Below are positions 44,083 to 54,982 of a stretch of DNA of 64,000 bases, piece by piece. The DNA is taken from positions 124,001-188,000 of the forward strand of contig JAHLKH010000017.1 of NCBI GenBank assembly GCA_025526915.1, in the 5' to 3' direction. Each line of letters starts with the position of its first letter. Position 1 is the stretch's first letter. The notes beneath the pieces were generated by a model. That model had not been told where the DNA came from. It saw only the letters and a list, made by a program, of their open reading frames with translations, and did not search any database. This DNA is from Entophlyctis helioformis (Eukaryota > Chytridiomycota > Chytridiomycetes > Chytridiales > Chytriomycetaceae). The translations under genes and the position numbers were made by a program.

Positions 44083-44140
44083 TGTCTGTGTGTGTGTGTG
44101 TGTCTGTCTGTGTGTGTGTCTGGCTGGCTGTCTGGCTCTT
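44083..44140. repeat. GT/CTGT microsatellite
   Basis: TGTGTGTGTGTG with interspersed CTGTCTG units, in the intergenic region upstream of the kinase. Confidence 0.85.
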
Positions 44141-44351
44141 GACAGATACAGCGTCGGAAGGCAAGTGCGGCCCAACAGCGAATTCAAGGCATTTGAGGCA
44201 GGGGCGACTGGGACTGGGACTCCATCGGTTGGCGGAAGCTGGCGCTGGGCGGGGGAGCACGGCGAGCATGCTGGCTGGCACTGGCTGGCTCTGGCTGGTG
44301 TCGGACATTGGCTGGTCGTGTTCTGGATCAATCGCGTGAAGACTCCGCCGC

Positions 44352-44353
44352 GT

Positions 44354-44391
<38 letters not shown>
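44352..44391. repeat. (TGGC)n tetranucleotide repeat
   Basis: About nine perfect GGCT units. The same tetranucleotide family (TGCC/GGCA, TGGC/GCCA) recurs in several introns of this window. Confidence 0.9.
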
Positions 44392-44392
<1 letters not shown>

Positions 44393-44805
44393 TGATGTCT
44401 GCGGGCGGAGACTCACTCGACAGCGGTGCGTGCACGGCATTCACACGACACCGGCGGCATGGCTGGGTGCACGGCATTGCAATGCGCAACGGAGATGCGG
44501 ATTGCGGCGGGGGTTCAGCTGCTGCAAGCTGCAACGAGCTGCAGCGAGCCGGCGTGGCGGAGGGGGCGGAGGGGGTGGCGGGGGCGGAAGTACGGGCGAA
44601 AACGCCAATCTGAACTGGCGGAGGGCGGCGTCGATGTCGAGGCGGCAGTGCCGCGACGGCACATTGACGTCTCTGGTGGAATGGGCTCGTCGCAGTGGAG
44701 CATTCCGATCGTCTGCTGGAACCACAGGCCGGTGATCCAGAGCAAATGTATGGAAAGAAGGGTGCCCAAACACGGGATATGTAGACGGTGTGTTGCATTC
44801 CAAGA

Positions 44806-45870
44806 TCAGTTCCAGTCATCGTCATCGTCATCACCGCCGTTGCCTCTGCTGCCCTTGTCCACGCGAGAAAAGCCCGTGCGGATGCCCGACCGGCCGCCGC
44901 CGTGCTCGTCGTCGTCGTCGACATCGTTGTCCTCGTCGTCGTTGCGCCTCGATCCCGATCCAGACTTGGATGCCTCGGCACCCTCAAACGCGCCCATGGC
45001 CTTGAAGTACATCTCGACCGAGGCAACCGTTGCGCCAGCCCCACCAAAGTCGCCCATGCCCATGATCTGCCGCCTGAGATCGCCGTTTGTGTACACGAGG
45101 ATGGTGGGCACGTTGCGGTCGGGGTAGTTTGGGATGCACAGGTCGGCGACGATCTTGCAGAACTTTGTTGCCTTGTACTTGTCGGCCAGCCGGTCGAGGA
45201 TGGCGTTGAGCAGCTTGCACTGCGGCAGGTAGTCTTGGAAGAGATGGACAATGACCCACGAGGTCTTTGAGGCGTCTGTGACCTGGACGGTGTAGTCGGG
45301 CTTTGAGATCTGGTACACTCTGCCGTACTTTTCGAGCGACAGCTGTGCACGCATGTCGGCCAAGCGCTGGCGGCGGTAGGATCTGTCGCAGGCAAGGGGA
45401 TGAGCGTGAGTGTGTGAGCGAGGGTGGTCGTATAGGTGGTCATACAGGTGGTCATGCAGGAGGGCAGGTCGACTAGACAAGGCAGACTAGACAAGACAAG
45501 ACAGACAGATAGACAGGCTCACTCCAGGATGCGGTCGTCCTCCAGGTCCTCCAGCTCGTCCAGCTCGTCGAGCGAGCGGTCCTCGAGGGCCTTGCCGTTG
45601 CGGTGCTCGTTGATGGACTGCTCGAGCAGCTCCAGCACTTGCTCCTCGGTGATTTCGGCCTCCTTCTGCGGCAGGATGCCCTTGGCCCGCAGCACGTCGT
45701 TCCACTCTGTCGGGTGTGGTGGTGGTGGTGGTGTGAGTGTGGGTGGGAGACACGGGCACCGAGTGGCCTGTTAGCAGACCCAAGCGAGACCCCAAACGAG
45801 ACCCCAAACGAGACCCCAAACGAGACCCCAAGAGTGGCCCGCACGCACCAGTGTCTTGCACGTCGCCCAT
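44806..45870 (-). CDS. PLP2: Phosducin-like protein PLP2 (PDCL3/VIAF type)
   Basis: Three exons (45870-45849, 45706-45523, 45382-44806), 260 residues. Exon 1 encodes only MGDVQDT; exon 2 carries EWNDVLRAKGILPQKE and an acidic coiled helix (LDELDELEDLEDDRILE). The thioredoxin-like domain in exon 3 has KYGRVYQISKPDYTVQV, VIVHLFQDYLPQCKLLN and CIPNYPDRNVPTILVY, diagnostic of PLP2/PDCL3 rather than of a redox thioredoxin, since no CxxC active site is present. These proteins help the CCT/TRiC chaperonin fold actin and tubulin in the cytosol. The C-terminus is extended by an acidic, glycine-rich tail ending DDDDDDWN, which is longer than usual. The start codon is 53 bp from that of MTC1 on the opposite strand. 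Confidence 0.93.
45784..45833. repeat. 12-bp tandem repeat in PLP2 intron 1
   Basis: Four copies of a CGAGACCCCAAA unit inside the first intron of PLP2, 15 bases from the donor side. Confidence 0.9.
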
Positions 45871-45923
45871 CGAATGACCTGGTTTGTGGCGTCGCCGGCA
45901 ACTCTCGCCATCAGCCGGCAGCC
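45871..45923. promoter_or_regulatory. Compact divergent promoter (PLP2 / MTC1)
   Basis: 53 bp between the start codons of two divergent genes. It contains no TATA box; the sequence is mixed GC-rich with CGCCGGC. Confidence 0.45.
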
Positions 45924-47789
45924 ATGGCCAGCAATCCGCCGCGACCCAACACCCAGCAGGACGTCATGAGGTACGCTGCCCATGCAGAGCCATGCAGAGC
46001 CATGCAGAGCCAGACCGCCGCGACCGTGGCCCGCACTGACCGGCGCCGCCCTACCCGCTGCCCAGGTTCCTCGAGGACCTGGACTCGTTCACCGTGCCGA
46101 CCAAGCCGACCAAGCCGTCTGGGCCGGCTGGTGCCACGGCGTCTACTGCGTCGTCTGCGTCGTCCGCGGCCATAGCGTCTGTGGCCAAGAGCGCGGCGTC
46201 GTCCAGCGACATTCTGAACTTCCTGGACGAGATGGCCGGCCCCGCTGCTGCTGCTGCTGCTGCTCCTGGCCCCGCTGCGTCTGCCCGTGCTGCCTCCAAG
46301 CCGCCGTCCACGTCCACGTCCACGTCCACGTCTGCATCCGCGTCTGCTGCTGCTGCTGGCGCGACTCACGCTGCCAAACTGCCTCGCCCGCCGTCGGTGC
46401 CTGCAGCAGCTACAGGTCTCCGTGCTGCTGGCCCTGCTGGCCCTGCTGGCCCTCCTCCTACTTCGGCAGCTGCTTCTGCTTCTGCTGCCCCTGCGCCGCC
46501 GTCTGCAAGCAGCGTGCGCCAGCCGCCCATCCACCAGCAGCCGCAGCCTCCATCGTCCATGGTCCCGCCATCCACATCTCACAACGACCACAACCACAAC
46601 CACGATCACGATCACAAGCAGGACCACCCATCCTCTGCCGGTGCTGCCGGCTCGGACTGGACGTGGGGATCCATCTGGGCCACGGCTGCCACAACCGCAT
46701 CCGCTGCCACGGCCCGCGTGTCCGCCGTCACCGTCAAGGGTCTCGAGACGGCCAAGGCCATGGCCGAGCAGACGGCCCACACCGTGACGTCCAACGACCA
46801 CGTCAAGGGCCTCTACGCCGGCGTGGCCCCCGAGATCTCCAAGCTCGGCACCGACCTCTCCAAGCTCGCCACGTCCATTGCAGACACGATCGCGCCGCCC
46901 ATCAGCGCATCCAGCGGCAGCCACGGCGGCTCGCACGGCTCCTCGGCCTTTGCCCCGCTCGTGACCGTGTGGATGTGCGCCGAGCTGCGCGACGCGGACG
47001 GCCTCGACGTGCTGCACGACTTTGTGCAGTCGACCGCCAACGAGATGTGGGTGCGGCCGTTCCATGCCGGCGCGGACCCCAAGACCGGCATGCCGCTGAT
47101 GCACGACGTGCAGCAGCATGTCGATGCGTCGGCTGGATCGCCTGCAGAGTCTCGCCCGGCGGATCTGTCGACACAGCCGATCGCGCCTGGCACGACCCTC
47201 AGGTGCGGCCATGTGTGCAACAAGGCGGTGGTCAACAGCGTCAAGGATCCCGACCCCCTCATTGCAAAGTCGCTTGGCGAGGCGATCGAGCACACCGAGG
47301 CAAGCCCCCCGTCATGCCATCCCCAAGCAGTGTGTTGTCCTGTGCTGAGCTGGACTGACTGAATGACCGCGTGCCATGGTGTGCACACAGGCGATCATTG
47401 GCAGACTCGAGAAGCTCGCACAAGCCAACCCACCGCCGCAGCTGCCAGCGTCGGCGCATGCAGCGTCGCCCACTGGCGCGGCAACAGTGGTCGCCAGCCC
47501 GCTCTCGGCATACCTTGTTATCCAGCCCTTCACCACACAGCTGCCGCCGTCGCTGCTGTCCGAGACGCCGCAGACACACACGCAGTATCTGTGCACCTTG
47601 CTGTGCGATGCGGGCGAGGCTGGACTCTTCTCGCCGCGCGCCATCTCGCAGTCGGTGCTCACACGCGACACCGTGCCATCCGCCCCGCTCAACCACGTGC
47701 GCTGGGAGACCACCATGCATCGCAGGGTCATTGAAACGTCCGTCGCAGACTTGTGTGAGGAGCTCGTGGTCGCTCTCCAATGGTCATGA
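45924..47789 (+). CDS. MTC1: Maintenance of telomere capping protein 1 family (Mtc1, DUF5427)
   Basis: Exons 45924-45970, 46066-47299 and 47391-47789, 559 residues. MQ-rich start (NTQQDVMRFLEDLDSF), then DILNFLDEMAG, both typical short motifs of the Mtc1 family, separated by Ala/Ser/Pro-rich linkers. The conserved core comes after the histidine-rich (HNHNHDHDH) stretch: DWTWGSIWATAAT, an amphipathic region VKGLETAKAMAEQTAHTV, VWMCAELRDADGLDVLHDFV, NEMWVRPFHAG, and in exon 3 AIIGRLEKLAQ and YLVIQPFTTQLP. The yeast protein is cytosolic/ER-Golgi associated, and its link to telomere capping is genetic. The second intron has a GC donor (GCAAGC) and is needed because exon 2 meets a stop at 47360-47362. 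Moderate confidence in the family name. Confidence 0.78.
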
Positions 47790-47954
47790 GTCTGCCAGGA
47801 ATTAACAAGCCAACAAAGAACACGGTGTGGTGCAATGTGATGGTGGTAGTGGGCCAATATTCTTTTGTTGCTGCTTTTTGTACATGCATTTTTGCCAGCC
47901 GTTCAAGGCGAGGTTGGTTTTAGGGGGAGCTGCAGCGTGGGTGAACAGTCCCGC

Positions 47955-50900
47955 TCAGAAGGGATGTCCGCCCAGTCGCTCGAGGATGGTGTGAGCCACC
48001 GCATCGTCGTCCAGATCCACGTCATCGTCATCGTCATTGTCGTCATGCTCGCCAGAGTGTCGACCGCCGGTGCCACCGTCGCCGCCGTGACCATGGCGGT
48101 CCTGCGACGACGCGCTAAAGTACATGGACGGTGCAGCAGACGAATAGACGGTGTGGGTCGACTGCGCAAGATGCATCGCGTCTGCCGAATGCGGCGATGC
48201 AGAAGCGGGAGAGTGCGTCTTGCCTTGCGGAGGCCCGATGGGTCGGGTCGTGGCCGTGGCCGTGGTCGCAGTGGACAGCGGTACTGAAAGTGCGCTCGGC
48301 TGTGGCGGTGAGATGCCGTACTGGCGCGTGGTAGAGAGACGTCCGCTGGATGATGCAGCCGTCGCTGCTGAGGCCACGGACGAGAACGACGTGTCTGCAC
48401 CATGCCCACGCGAGCCGGGCTGCCTGTGCGCAGATACCATTGCTTCTGCCATGGCAACAGAGGCACCGGCACCGCCAGCCGTTCGTGTCGCTGTGGTAGC
48501 CGTGGCACCGGAGCCAGGCGAGTCCAGCTGGCCAGATATCGAGGCAGACGACGACGCGGTCGACAGCGACAACCGCATGGGCTGTCCAGAAAGCATCTGC
48601 GTGGCAGACACGGCGGCGGTGTCGCTGCCAGCAGACGGCCCACCACTGCCGGTCTTGGCCTCGCGCTTCCGCTTGGCAGACTCCTTGAGCCTGTCCCACC
48701 GCTCCTTGTACTTGGCCATGGCCTCCTTCTGCGCGCGTGTTGGTTGGGCATCGCACGCGTGAGAGCCTGGCCAGTGCGTCAGGCGTCAGGGACTGGTGCT
48801 GCAAGACTCACATTCCGCTCATTCTCGTCGCGTGTCGCTCGCAGCTCATCCTCGAGCCGCTGGACACGCGCCATCAGTGCCTTGGGGTCCGGCAGCCCTT
48901 GGCTTGGCGGCGGTTGGGGTGGATGCTGCCGCGTTCCACTCGGCCGCTGCCCACTTATACCGCCAGGTGTGGGCAGTACGATGGATGATCCAGACGATTC
49001 AGACAAGCCAGAGCCAGAGCCAGATCCAGATCCAGATCCCGAGCCAGATCCGGATGCAACGGCTGATCCAACGACGGATGCAGATGACGGCCCTGCAGCC
49101 ACACCGCCACTCTCATGGCTGCCCGTTCCGGCAAGTCCAGCAACACTAGCAGACGCGTTCATGTACCGCTTTTTGGCATGCTTCTGCACATCCTGCCGGA
49201 ACTGCATGATGCTGCTCTTGAGCATGTGGTTCTCTTCCACAGCCTGTCAATACAGAGTCTGTGATGAGTATCTGCTTGTCGCACACTGCTCGCACACTGC
49301 TTGCACAGACCTTTTCCAAAGTAGCCAGCCGCTTGGTGAGCTTGTCGACCATCTGCTTGAGATGATCGTTTTCGATCTGGTACTCTTCTAGCGTCTTGCT
49401 GCGCAGTGGCCGATGCAGCAGCCTGTTGACCACCATTGCAGTTGTCGGCCAGTCAGCGTGCGCCGGTAGCCAAGGACCCATCGCAGATACTCACCCTCGA
49501 CGATCATCCCCACGCGATAAGCTGCCGCTGCGTGAATGAGATGCGCCACTATCGACGCCCTCTGAGCTGCCATGCGGCATTGTGTTTGCTCGCTGCAGTT
49601 GCGGCGACCGCGCATTGCCGCCAGTCCGCTGCATGCCGCCCAGCGTCCGAAGCGGGGATCCGCTGCCCATTCCGGAGCCGGGTACTTGTGCCGCAGACGG
49701 CACGTCAGGCGGCACCAGCATGTACGACTGCAAGATGGCAGTATTCTGCATCGGGTCAGTTCCGTCATACTCTGGCGGCGATTCGGGCCGTTCAGCGGAA
49801 CGCCAGTATTGCTGCTGCTGTTGGTGTTGCTGTTGCTGTGCCGGCTTGCCTTGCTCGGCTACCACAGCCTGGGTAGCCAACCCTGTCTGGTGCACGTCGC
49901 GCCGCTCGCCCTGCAGCGGCACAGACGCAAACGCCACCGGCCCGCTCACGGATATCTTCTGCACCAGACCCTCGACCGCATCCCAAAACTTGTTGAACGG
50001 GTCCTCGGACGTGTCCTGATCCTGTCGGCCGTGATCGCCGCCACCGCCCATCTCTCGCGCATGGTCGTCGAGCACAAGGTACGAGTGGCCAATCGAGTGG
50101 TCGGAGATGGTCGACTGGTCAAGCGAGGTGACGGGCACCGTCGCGGGCTCGAACCCGGATCCATGCTGCAGTGTCTGGTGTTGGACATGAGCGAAGCCCT
50201 GCTGCTGTGCCATGACGTTGCCAGCAGGAGATGTGCGCACGACAGCGCTGCCAGGTGCAGATCCCGGCATGACGGTGCTGTCCGACAGCGTCTGGCCGAC
50301 AAAGAACTGGCGCGATCCGAGCATGGAAGCGTCGGGCGGTGCAGTCCTATGTTGCTGGTGCTGCTGCTGATGCAGCAACGGACGCGGGTGTTGTTGCTTG
50401 ATGGCGCTCGCATCGTGCCGCTGAGAGGTCGAGCTCGCAGCGGGCAGGCCAGATGCCGCAGACGGCCCAGTGGGCGAGTCCGGCTGGCCGCGGCCGGCGC
50501 TTGACGGCGACGACGACGATGACAACGATGGCTGAGGCAGCGTCACAGCAGCCGTCTGCGATGAGCTTGATGATGCCGTCGGAGTCGAGTACAGGTGGAT
50601 TGCACCCGGCCGCTTCTGGATGGGCAGCTGGAATCCTCGCTGGGCGGCCGGTGCAGGCGCCGTTGCTGGTGTAGGTGTAGGTGCTGGTGCCGGTTGTGCT
50701 GCCGGTTGTGCCTGTGTCTGCGGTGTTGGAGACGGCGATGCAGACGGTGCAGGCGACGGCGTTGCGCGGCTGGGCAGCGATGCCGTCGTCGTCGTCGTCG
50801 TTGTTGCTGCTTGTGGTGGTGGTGGTGGAGGTTGCTGCAGCCTGCGCTGAAGCTCCTTGCCGCTGCGGGTGTGGCTGGCGTACAGCAGCTTGAGCGTCTT

Positions 50901-51273
50901 GACGGCCTGGGCAGCCGCCTGAGCGTCAGTGCAGGCAGCCGTGTGGGCAGCGACGCACGCACGAACAGACGCACGCAAGCACGCACGCACGCACCTCTGG
51001 GTCGGACGTGTCGTTCATGGCCAGCAGGAACTGCTCGGCGGCCCGGAAGTGGGCCTCGACAGCCTTGAGCAGCTGGCCGCGGCTGGCGTGGTCGTCGGCG
51101 GCAGCAGCAAACGCATTGGCCTGTGCGGTGTGCACGCACGGTCAGTGCCAGCGCTCAGTGCGAGCATCCCTTGCCAGCATCCCTTGCCAGCATGGGATCG
51201 GCAGCCGCACCTTTTGCGCAGGCGACTCGTGCTGCATCTGCTGCATCTGCGTCTGGTCCTGCATCTGCTGCAT
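47955..51273 (-). CDS. MIT-domain and coiled-coil protein (Atg38/NRBF2-like)
   Basis: Six exons (51273-51211, 51120-50995, 50918-49495, 49422-49311, 49243-48812, 48728-47955), 976 residues; all phases agree. The N-terminus is a MIT-type helical hairpin: KANAFAAAADDHASRGQLLK, AVEAHFRAAEQFLLAMNDTS, AAAQAVKTLKLLYASHTRSG. A ~430-residue Pro/Ser/Gln-rich linker follows, then a coiled coil across exons 4-5 (EYQIENDHLKQMVDKLTKRL, ENHMLKSSIMQFRQDVQKH) and a second helix at ARVQRLEDELRATRDENE. The tail is Ser/Thr/Ala-rich and ends with an acidic run and ILERLGGHPF. MIT plus coiled coil is the layout of Atg38/NRBF2, partners of the autophagy PI3-kinase complex, but this protein is far longer, so the name is tentative. 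Starts with a QM-repeat; another in-frame ATG lies at 51336. Confidence 0.65.
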
Positions 51274-52018
51274 CTGGCCCTGCCCTGCCGTGTGTGACGC
51301 AAAGCCTGCACACGCACAGGCGACGCACTCGCCCAAGCGTGCACCCGGGCCTCTGGCCCCTTTCTGCGTGCACCCGGACCGCAGGCCACACCGCAGACTC
51401 CACGACGTGTCCGACTACGGGTTCCACAGTAGGCTCCACAACAGACTCCACAGCAGACTCCACAACTGGCTCCACAACTGGCTCTGCATCACGGCCCCCT
51501 CGCTCCACAGCCGCCACAGAGCCTGCGCACAGCCGTCGCACAGACCGAGGAGGCCAGGCGTGTGGCGATGCCGTGCAGCCAGTCGCTCGGCCACGTGCAC
51601 CGACGCCGGCATCGCAGTCGCGACCTCCACGCACTGGCCCGCTGGCTGTGTCACACAGAGTCACGCTCGGTGACTCTGTGTTTTCCCCGCTGCTGGGTTC
51701 GTGCCAGACGACTCGCGCAGCGATCCAAATGCAAAACGGAGCAAACACGGAGCAAAGTCGGGGTATGTGCGCCTCACGCTATGGCGTGATCCCCAGCTCC
51801 ACGTCTGATCCCTTGCATCGGCGTGCGCATCGGTCTGCGCATCGGCATGCCAATCCTTGGCGATTCTGCCTCATTCCTGCCTGTGTTTGCCGCCCGCCTC
51901 AGTTGCCCCCTGAACGGCCAACGTCTTTGCCCAACCGCCAGCTCCGACGCTCACCCTCTTCCTGGCCCTCTTCCTGGACAAACTCGGCCCAGACCGCAAG
52001 CCCAGACAGCCATTGTAG
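51274..52018. other. Intergenic or unresolved, with tandem repeats
   Basis: No gene can be assigned. A tandem array of GACTCCACAAC / GGCTCCACAAC units lies at 51409-51490. A GC3-rich open stretch in one plus-strand frame (about 51903-52014, LTLFLALFLDKLG) could be an exon of a gene continuing to the right, but no start or partner exon could be tied to it. Confidence 0.35.
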
Positions 52019-53392
52019 GTGATGCCGCTTGCCTGGTTCGTGATGCCGCTTGCCGTCGACGCCGCACTCGTTGTGGATGCCGCATCTACTTTCGACGTCG
52101 TGCGAACGCTTGCTCTGTGGACCCATCCTCGGCACTGTGCTGCCGGTGCAGCGTCCAGCATGAGCACTGTCAGTATCCCTGCCTGCCTGCCTGCCTGGCT
52201 TTGGTGGTCATCATCACCAGGCCGCCATCACCTGTATCCAAACTCACCGCACCGACCCTCTGGCTGTTCCCCTGTTGCTGGCTGCAGCGGCGCAGATGGC
52301 AGACAGCGTCGCAAAGCCCCGTCCGGCGTACAACACACACAAGGTATGGCCTGTCGGTGTGCCGCTCGGCAGCTTCACGGCCGACGTCGCCCGGACCTTG
52401 TCTTTGTGCCTGCACATCGTCTTGTGAGCGACCTCCGCGACCTCCGCGACCTTCCGTCACCACAAAGTGATCGACTGACACGCTGGTTGTCACGACCCCG
52501 CGTCTGTGATGCATCGCCGGCTCAGCTGGCGGCCAGGCTGAAGTCGCGGCTGAGGATCGCCCTCGCCACCTTGGCCCGCCCAGCGAATGACAACCCCAAA
52601 CCGACCTCCGGCACCGATGCATGGCCGTCGGTCGTTTGTGCAGCTGGCACAATCTCGCCGCTGGCCGCCCACACAAGCAGCACTTGCTGTTCGTCGGCCA
52701 AGTACGGCTTGCCCGTTCAACACAGTGATGGTAACAGCAGCATCGCCGACTCCTGCGCCAGGCTCGCTGCCCACATGTGCTCGGAACCATCCATACCAGC
52801 TCCAATGGCATACGCTTCTTCGTCGCCATCCGCATCAAGCACAGCATCACCATCGACTGCACCTTGGCAGTACGAGAGAGGCTCTTCAAGGCAAGACATG
52901 CGTCCATCCAATCCCTCGCCTTGCACGACTTTGTCTCTGCCCTTCAAGGAGCCTGCAAAGCCGCCCATCATCAGCGGCTCCCGATCGGACCGCGGACGAG
53001 TCTCCAAACCACCGCGGCCACAGTCCAGGCCGTCCCCGTCCGCATTTCACCTGCCACACACCTCCAACTCTTGTCCATCACCAAGTGCTGCGTTCACGGC
53101 ACAATCCTCCCTGTTCCAGCCATCGTCTCTCTTGTCTCCGTCTTTGCCCAACACAGCGCCTAGTCCCACCACATATGCGCCATCCCCATCTCCTTGTTCT
53201 TTGGCACAGTGCTCGTCTGCACCAGAAACACTCAACAGCCCATCTGCGCCTCTCTGCTCTGAGCCAGCTCTTGCTCTGCCGGCATCAGCCATCGATCCGA
53301 CCAAAAGTGCCTCGCCGCCAAGGATCATGCTGCTGTCGGCCGTCGTCGAAGGCGTGCCGGACTTGATGGGCGATGACCAGTCACTCCAATAA
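52019..53392 (+). CDS. Possible hypothetical Ser/Pro-rich protein (strand and exons uncertain)
   Basis: A 457-codon open frame on the plus strand ends in a natural-looking stop after IMLLSAVVEGVPDLMGDDQ. Its C-terminal 150 residues are Ser/Pro-rich, like the tails of other genes here. Third-position GC bias does not support one continuous frame, however: between about 52777 and 52990 another plus frame (GIRFFVAIRIKHSITIDCTL) is richer in GC3, and at 52535-52710 a minus frame ending in RAILSRDFSLAAS also looks coding. Introns are therefore likely, and a minus-strand gene cannot be excluded. No family is recognised. Treat the limits as a placeholder. Confidence 0.25.
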   Translation: MMPLAWFVMPLAVDAALVVDAASTFDVVRTLALWTHPRHCAAGAASSMSTVSIPACLPAWLWWSSSPGRHHLYPNSPHRPSGCSPVAGCSGADGRQRRKAPSGVQHTQGMACRCAARQLHGRRRPDLVFVPAHRLVSDLRDLRDLPSPQSDRLTRWLSRPRVCDASPAQLAARLKSRLRIALATLARPANDNPKPTSGTDAWPSVVCAAGTISPLAAHTSSTCCSSAKYGLPVQHSDGNSSIADSCARLAAHMCSEPSIPAPMAYASSSPSASSTASPSTAPWQYERGSSRQDMRPSNPSPCTTLSLPFKEPAKPPIISGSRSDRGRVSKPPRPQSRPSPSAFHLPHTSNSCPSPSAAFTAQSSLFQPSSLLSPSLPNTAPSPTTYAPSPSPCSLAQCSSAPETLNSPSAPLCSEPALALPASAIDPTKSASPPRIMLLSAVVEGVPDLMGDDQSLQ

Positions 53393-53792
53393 ACCCGTCC
53401 AGTCTCGATAGCTGTCTCTTTCACTGCGTCGCTCCTGCATCGTTGCCCAGAAACGTGTGTCGTCCTCGCGCTACGCTGACCAGAAACTTGGCTGTCCTCC
53501 ACCAACAAATTCGCCACCTGATTCGCGTCAGCGCTCTGCACGCGCACTTGCCCTCACTCCTGGAAACCGCGTCTTGCGTCGGAAGGAATGGTGGTGTCGT
53601 CGGTCCGCCTGCACCCAGTTGACGGGCCCACGACACCACCATCACATTCCACGCTCGTTCCGCCGGTTGCGGCTGTCACGACACCTCCGTTCGGCCTCGC
53701 CGTCGTGTGTCAGCCCCTGCCTTGGCTCTATCGCCATCACCAGACTTGCCCGCCGTCTTTCTCTGAGCCCTCCGAACCAAACCCTGCCTGCT

Positions 53793-54065
53793 ATGACGCC
53801 GGACACTAACCGCTGGAGCGAACCGGAGGCCAAGGTCGGTGCCCGCCCCCAGTCACACGCACAGCGCCTCCCGCCGCCGCCGCCGCCGCCACAACACCAA
53901 CACCAATACCAATACCAGCAACGACACCACCAGCAGCAGCAGCAGCAGCAACGCCAACAACAACAGCAGCCGAAAGGAGGGCGTGTGCGCAACAGCAGCC
54001 AGAACCAAAGGGCAGATGGTCTGCACCAGCAGCGCCAGCATTACTCCGCGCAGCACATCCAGCTG
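53793..54065 (+). CDS. Possible first exon of a Gln/His-rich protein
   Basis: ATG at 53793 opens MTPDTNRWSEPEAKVG followed by polyproline, QH/QY and polyglutamine runs and RVRNSSQNQR, up to a good GTGAGT donor after QHIQL (phase 0). The layout resembles exon 1 of the tandem family at 5-14 kb, but the conserved HNLKLP end is absent and no exon with the shared domain follows. The downstream exon was not found, although the frame itself stays open to 54641. Confidence 0.35.
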
Positions 54066-54982
54066 GTGAGTAGCTCCAAAGCACACAACCCGTCCCATGC
54101 ACCTTCGCCATGCACCTTTGAACCCCTGCCCTTGCACTCCGCTGGCTGTCGGCCGTTTACCGCCGCTCTGCCTCCACGTCCTGCTCCTCTTCCTGCTGAC
54201 ATCCATCTGGCTCGCTGGCTGGCTCGCTGGCTGACAACATCGCTTGCCGCATCCGTCTTGCCATCGATGCCATCGGTTGTGCCATCGATACCGTGCATCT
54301 GCGCACTTGCAACAAAGCTGGCCCAAAGGATGAGCAGTCGCCTGCAGCAGGCCCATGCGGCTCTTGTTCTCTCTCGCAAGGCGTGCCCCCCAACGTCGCT
54401 GGCGGCATCGTGTGCGTCAGTGTCGACTGCTCGTTCTATCGATCCGTTTGCACAAGGTGTGTTGGTCAGCCCCGTGTGCCTATGCGGGCTCTCCAGATCG
54501 GGGCCTGTGGTCACCGTGTCGTGTCTGAACTCGAGAGCATGGACTGATGGTATCAATTTTGACGCTTGGTCGACGTTGACACAGCCCATCTCGGCTGCCA
54601 TTCTGGCGACACGGCACGGGCTCACCTGGCGTCTAGGCTGACTCATCACGCAACCGAGTCAACGACGGACGGCAGGGAAGATCAGCCCATGGCGATTTGC
54701 ATGATTGCCGCTATGGCTCGCTTTGAGTCACGATGCCATCGCCCAGCCGTCCCCGAGATAGCAGCTGCAGCCAATGGACGGCCCTCATGTGTTCCCCATG
54801 ATCGGCCAATCTGGGACTGCCCTCCCACCCTTTCGTCAGAGCAGCGACCGAGCTGTGCGTCACCATGCGTGCCCTGCCCACTTCCTGCGCTTATAAGCCG
54901 ACCCAGTCAGCCCTCTGTTGTGCAAGTCGCACAGTTGCCCGAGTCAGTCCATCACCGCCCATCTCTGCCAAGCCTGTGCACA
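54066..54982. promoter_or_regulatory. Unassigned region with TATA box at 54892-54897
   Basis: Frames are open on both strands without family signal. GGCTCGCT / TGGC repeats lie at 54208-54232. A TATAAG element at 54892-54897 stands 86 bp before the ATG at 54983 and suggests the core promoter of the next gene. Confidence 0.4.

Larger units (their letters stand above)
43430..44805. other. Intergenic, repeat-rich
   Basis: Nearly 1.4 kb between the kinase start and the PLP2 stop, both on the minus strand. It contains a GTGGTGGTT tract (43612-43640), GCAGATGCAGATACAG repeats (43650-43690), AAGCCAGACAAG repeats (43760-43785), a GT microsatellite and a TGGC microsatellite. Frames on both strands are low complexity; no gene is supported. 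Confidence 0.55.

Noticed and set aside
50145..50165. B-box-like GGCTCGAACCC suggesting a tRNA gene
   Set aside because: Lies inside the coding exon of the MIT protein, and no A box, acceptor stem or cloverleaf could be traced around it.
52170..52907. Minus-strand frame with LALKSLSRTAK resembling a DNA-clamp (Rad9) start
   Set aside because: The resemblance is limited to a few residues, the frame is Met/Arg/Cys-rich, and no other clamp motif follows.
53047..53547. Minus-strand Gly/Asp-rich frame
   Set aside because: Gly and Asp richness is what the antisense of Ser/Pro codons gives; a stop interrupts it and no family signal is present.
53793..54065. Fourth member of the WTIWI tandem family
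   Set aside because: Only the Gln-rich exon 1 style and the donor position are similar; the HNLKLP end and the domain exon are missing.
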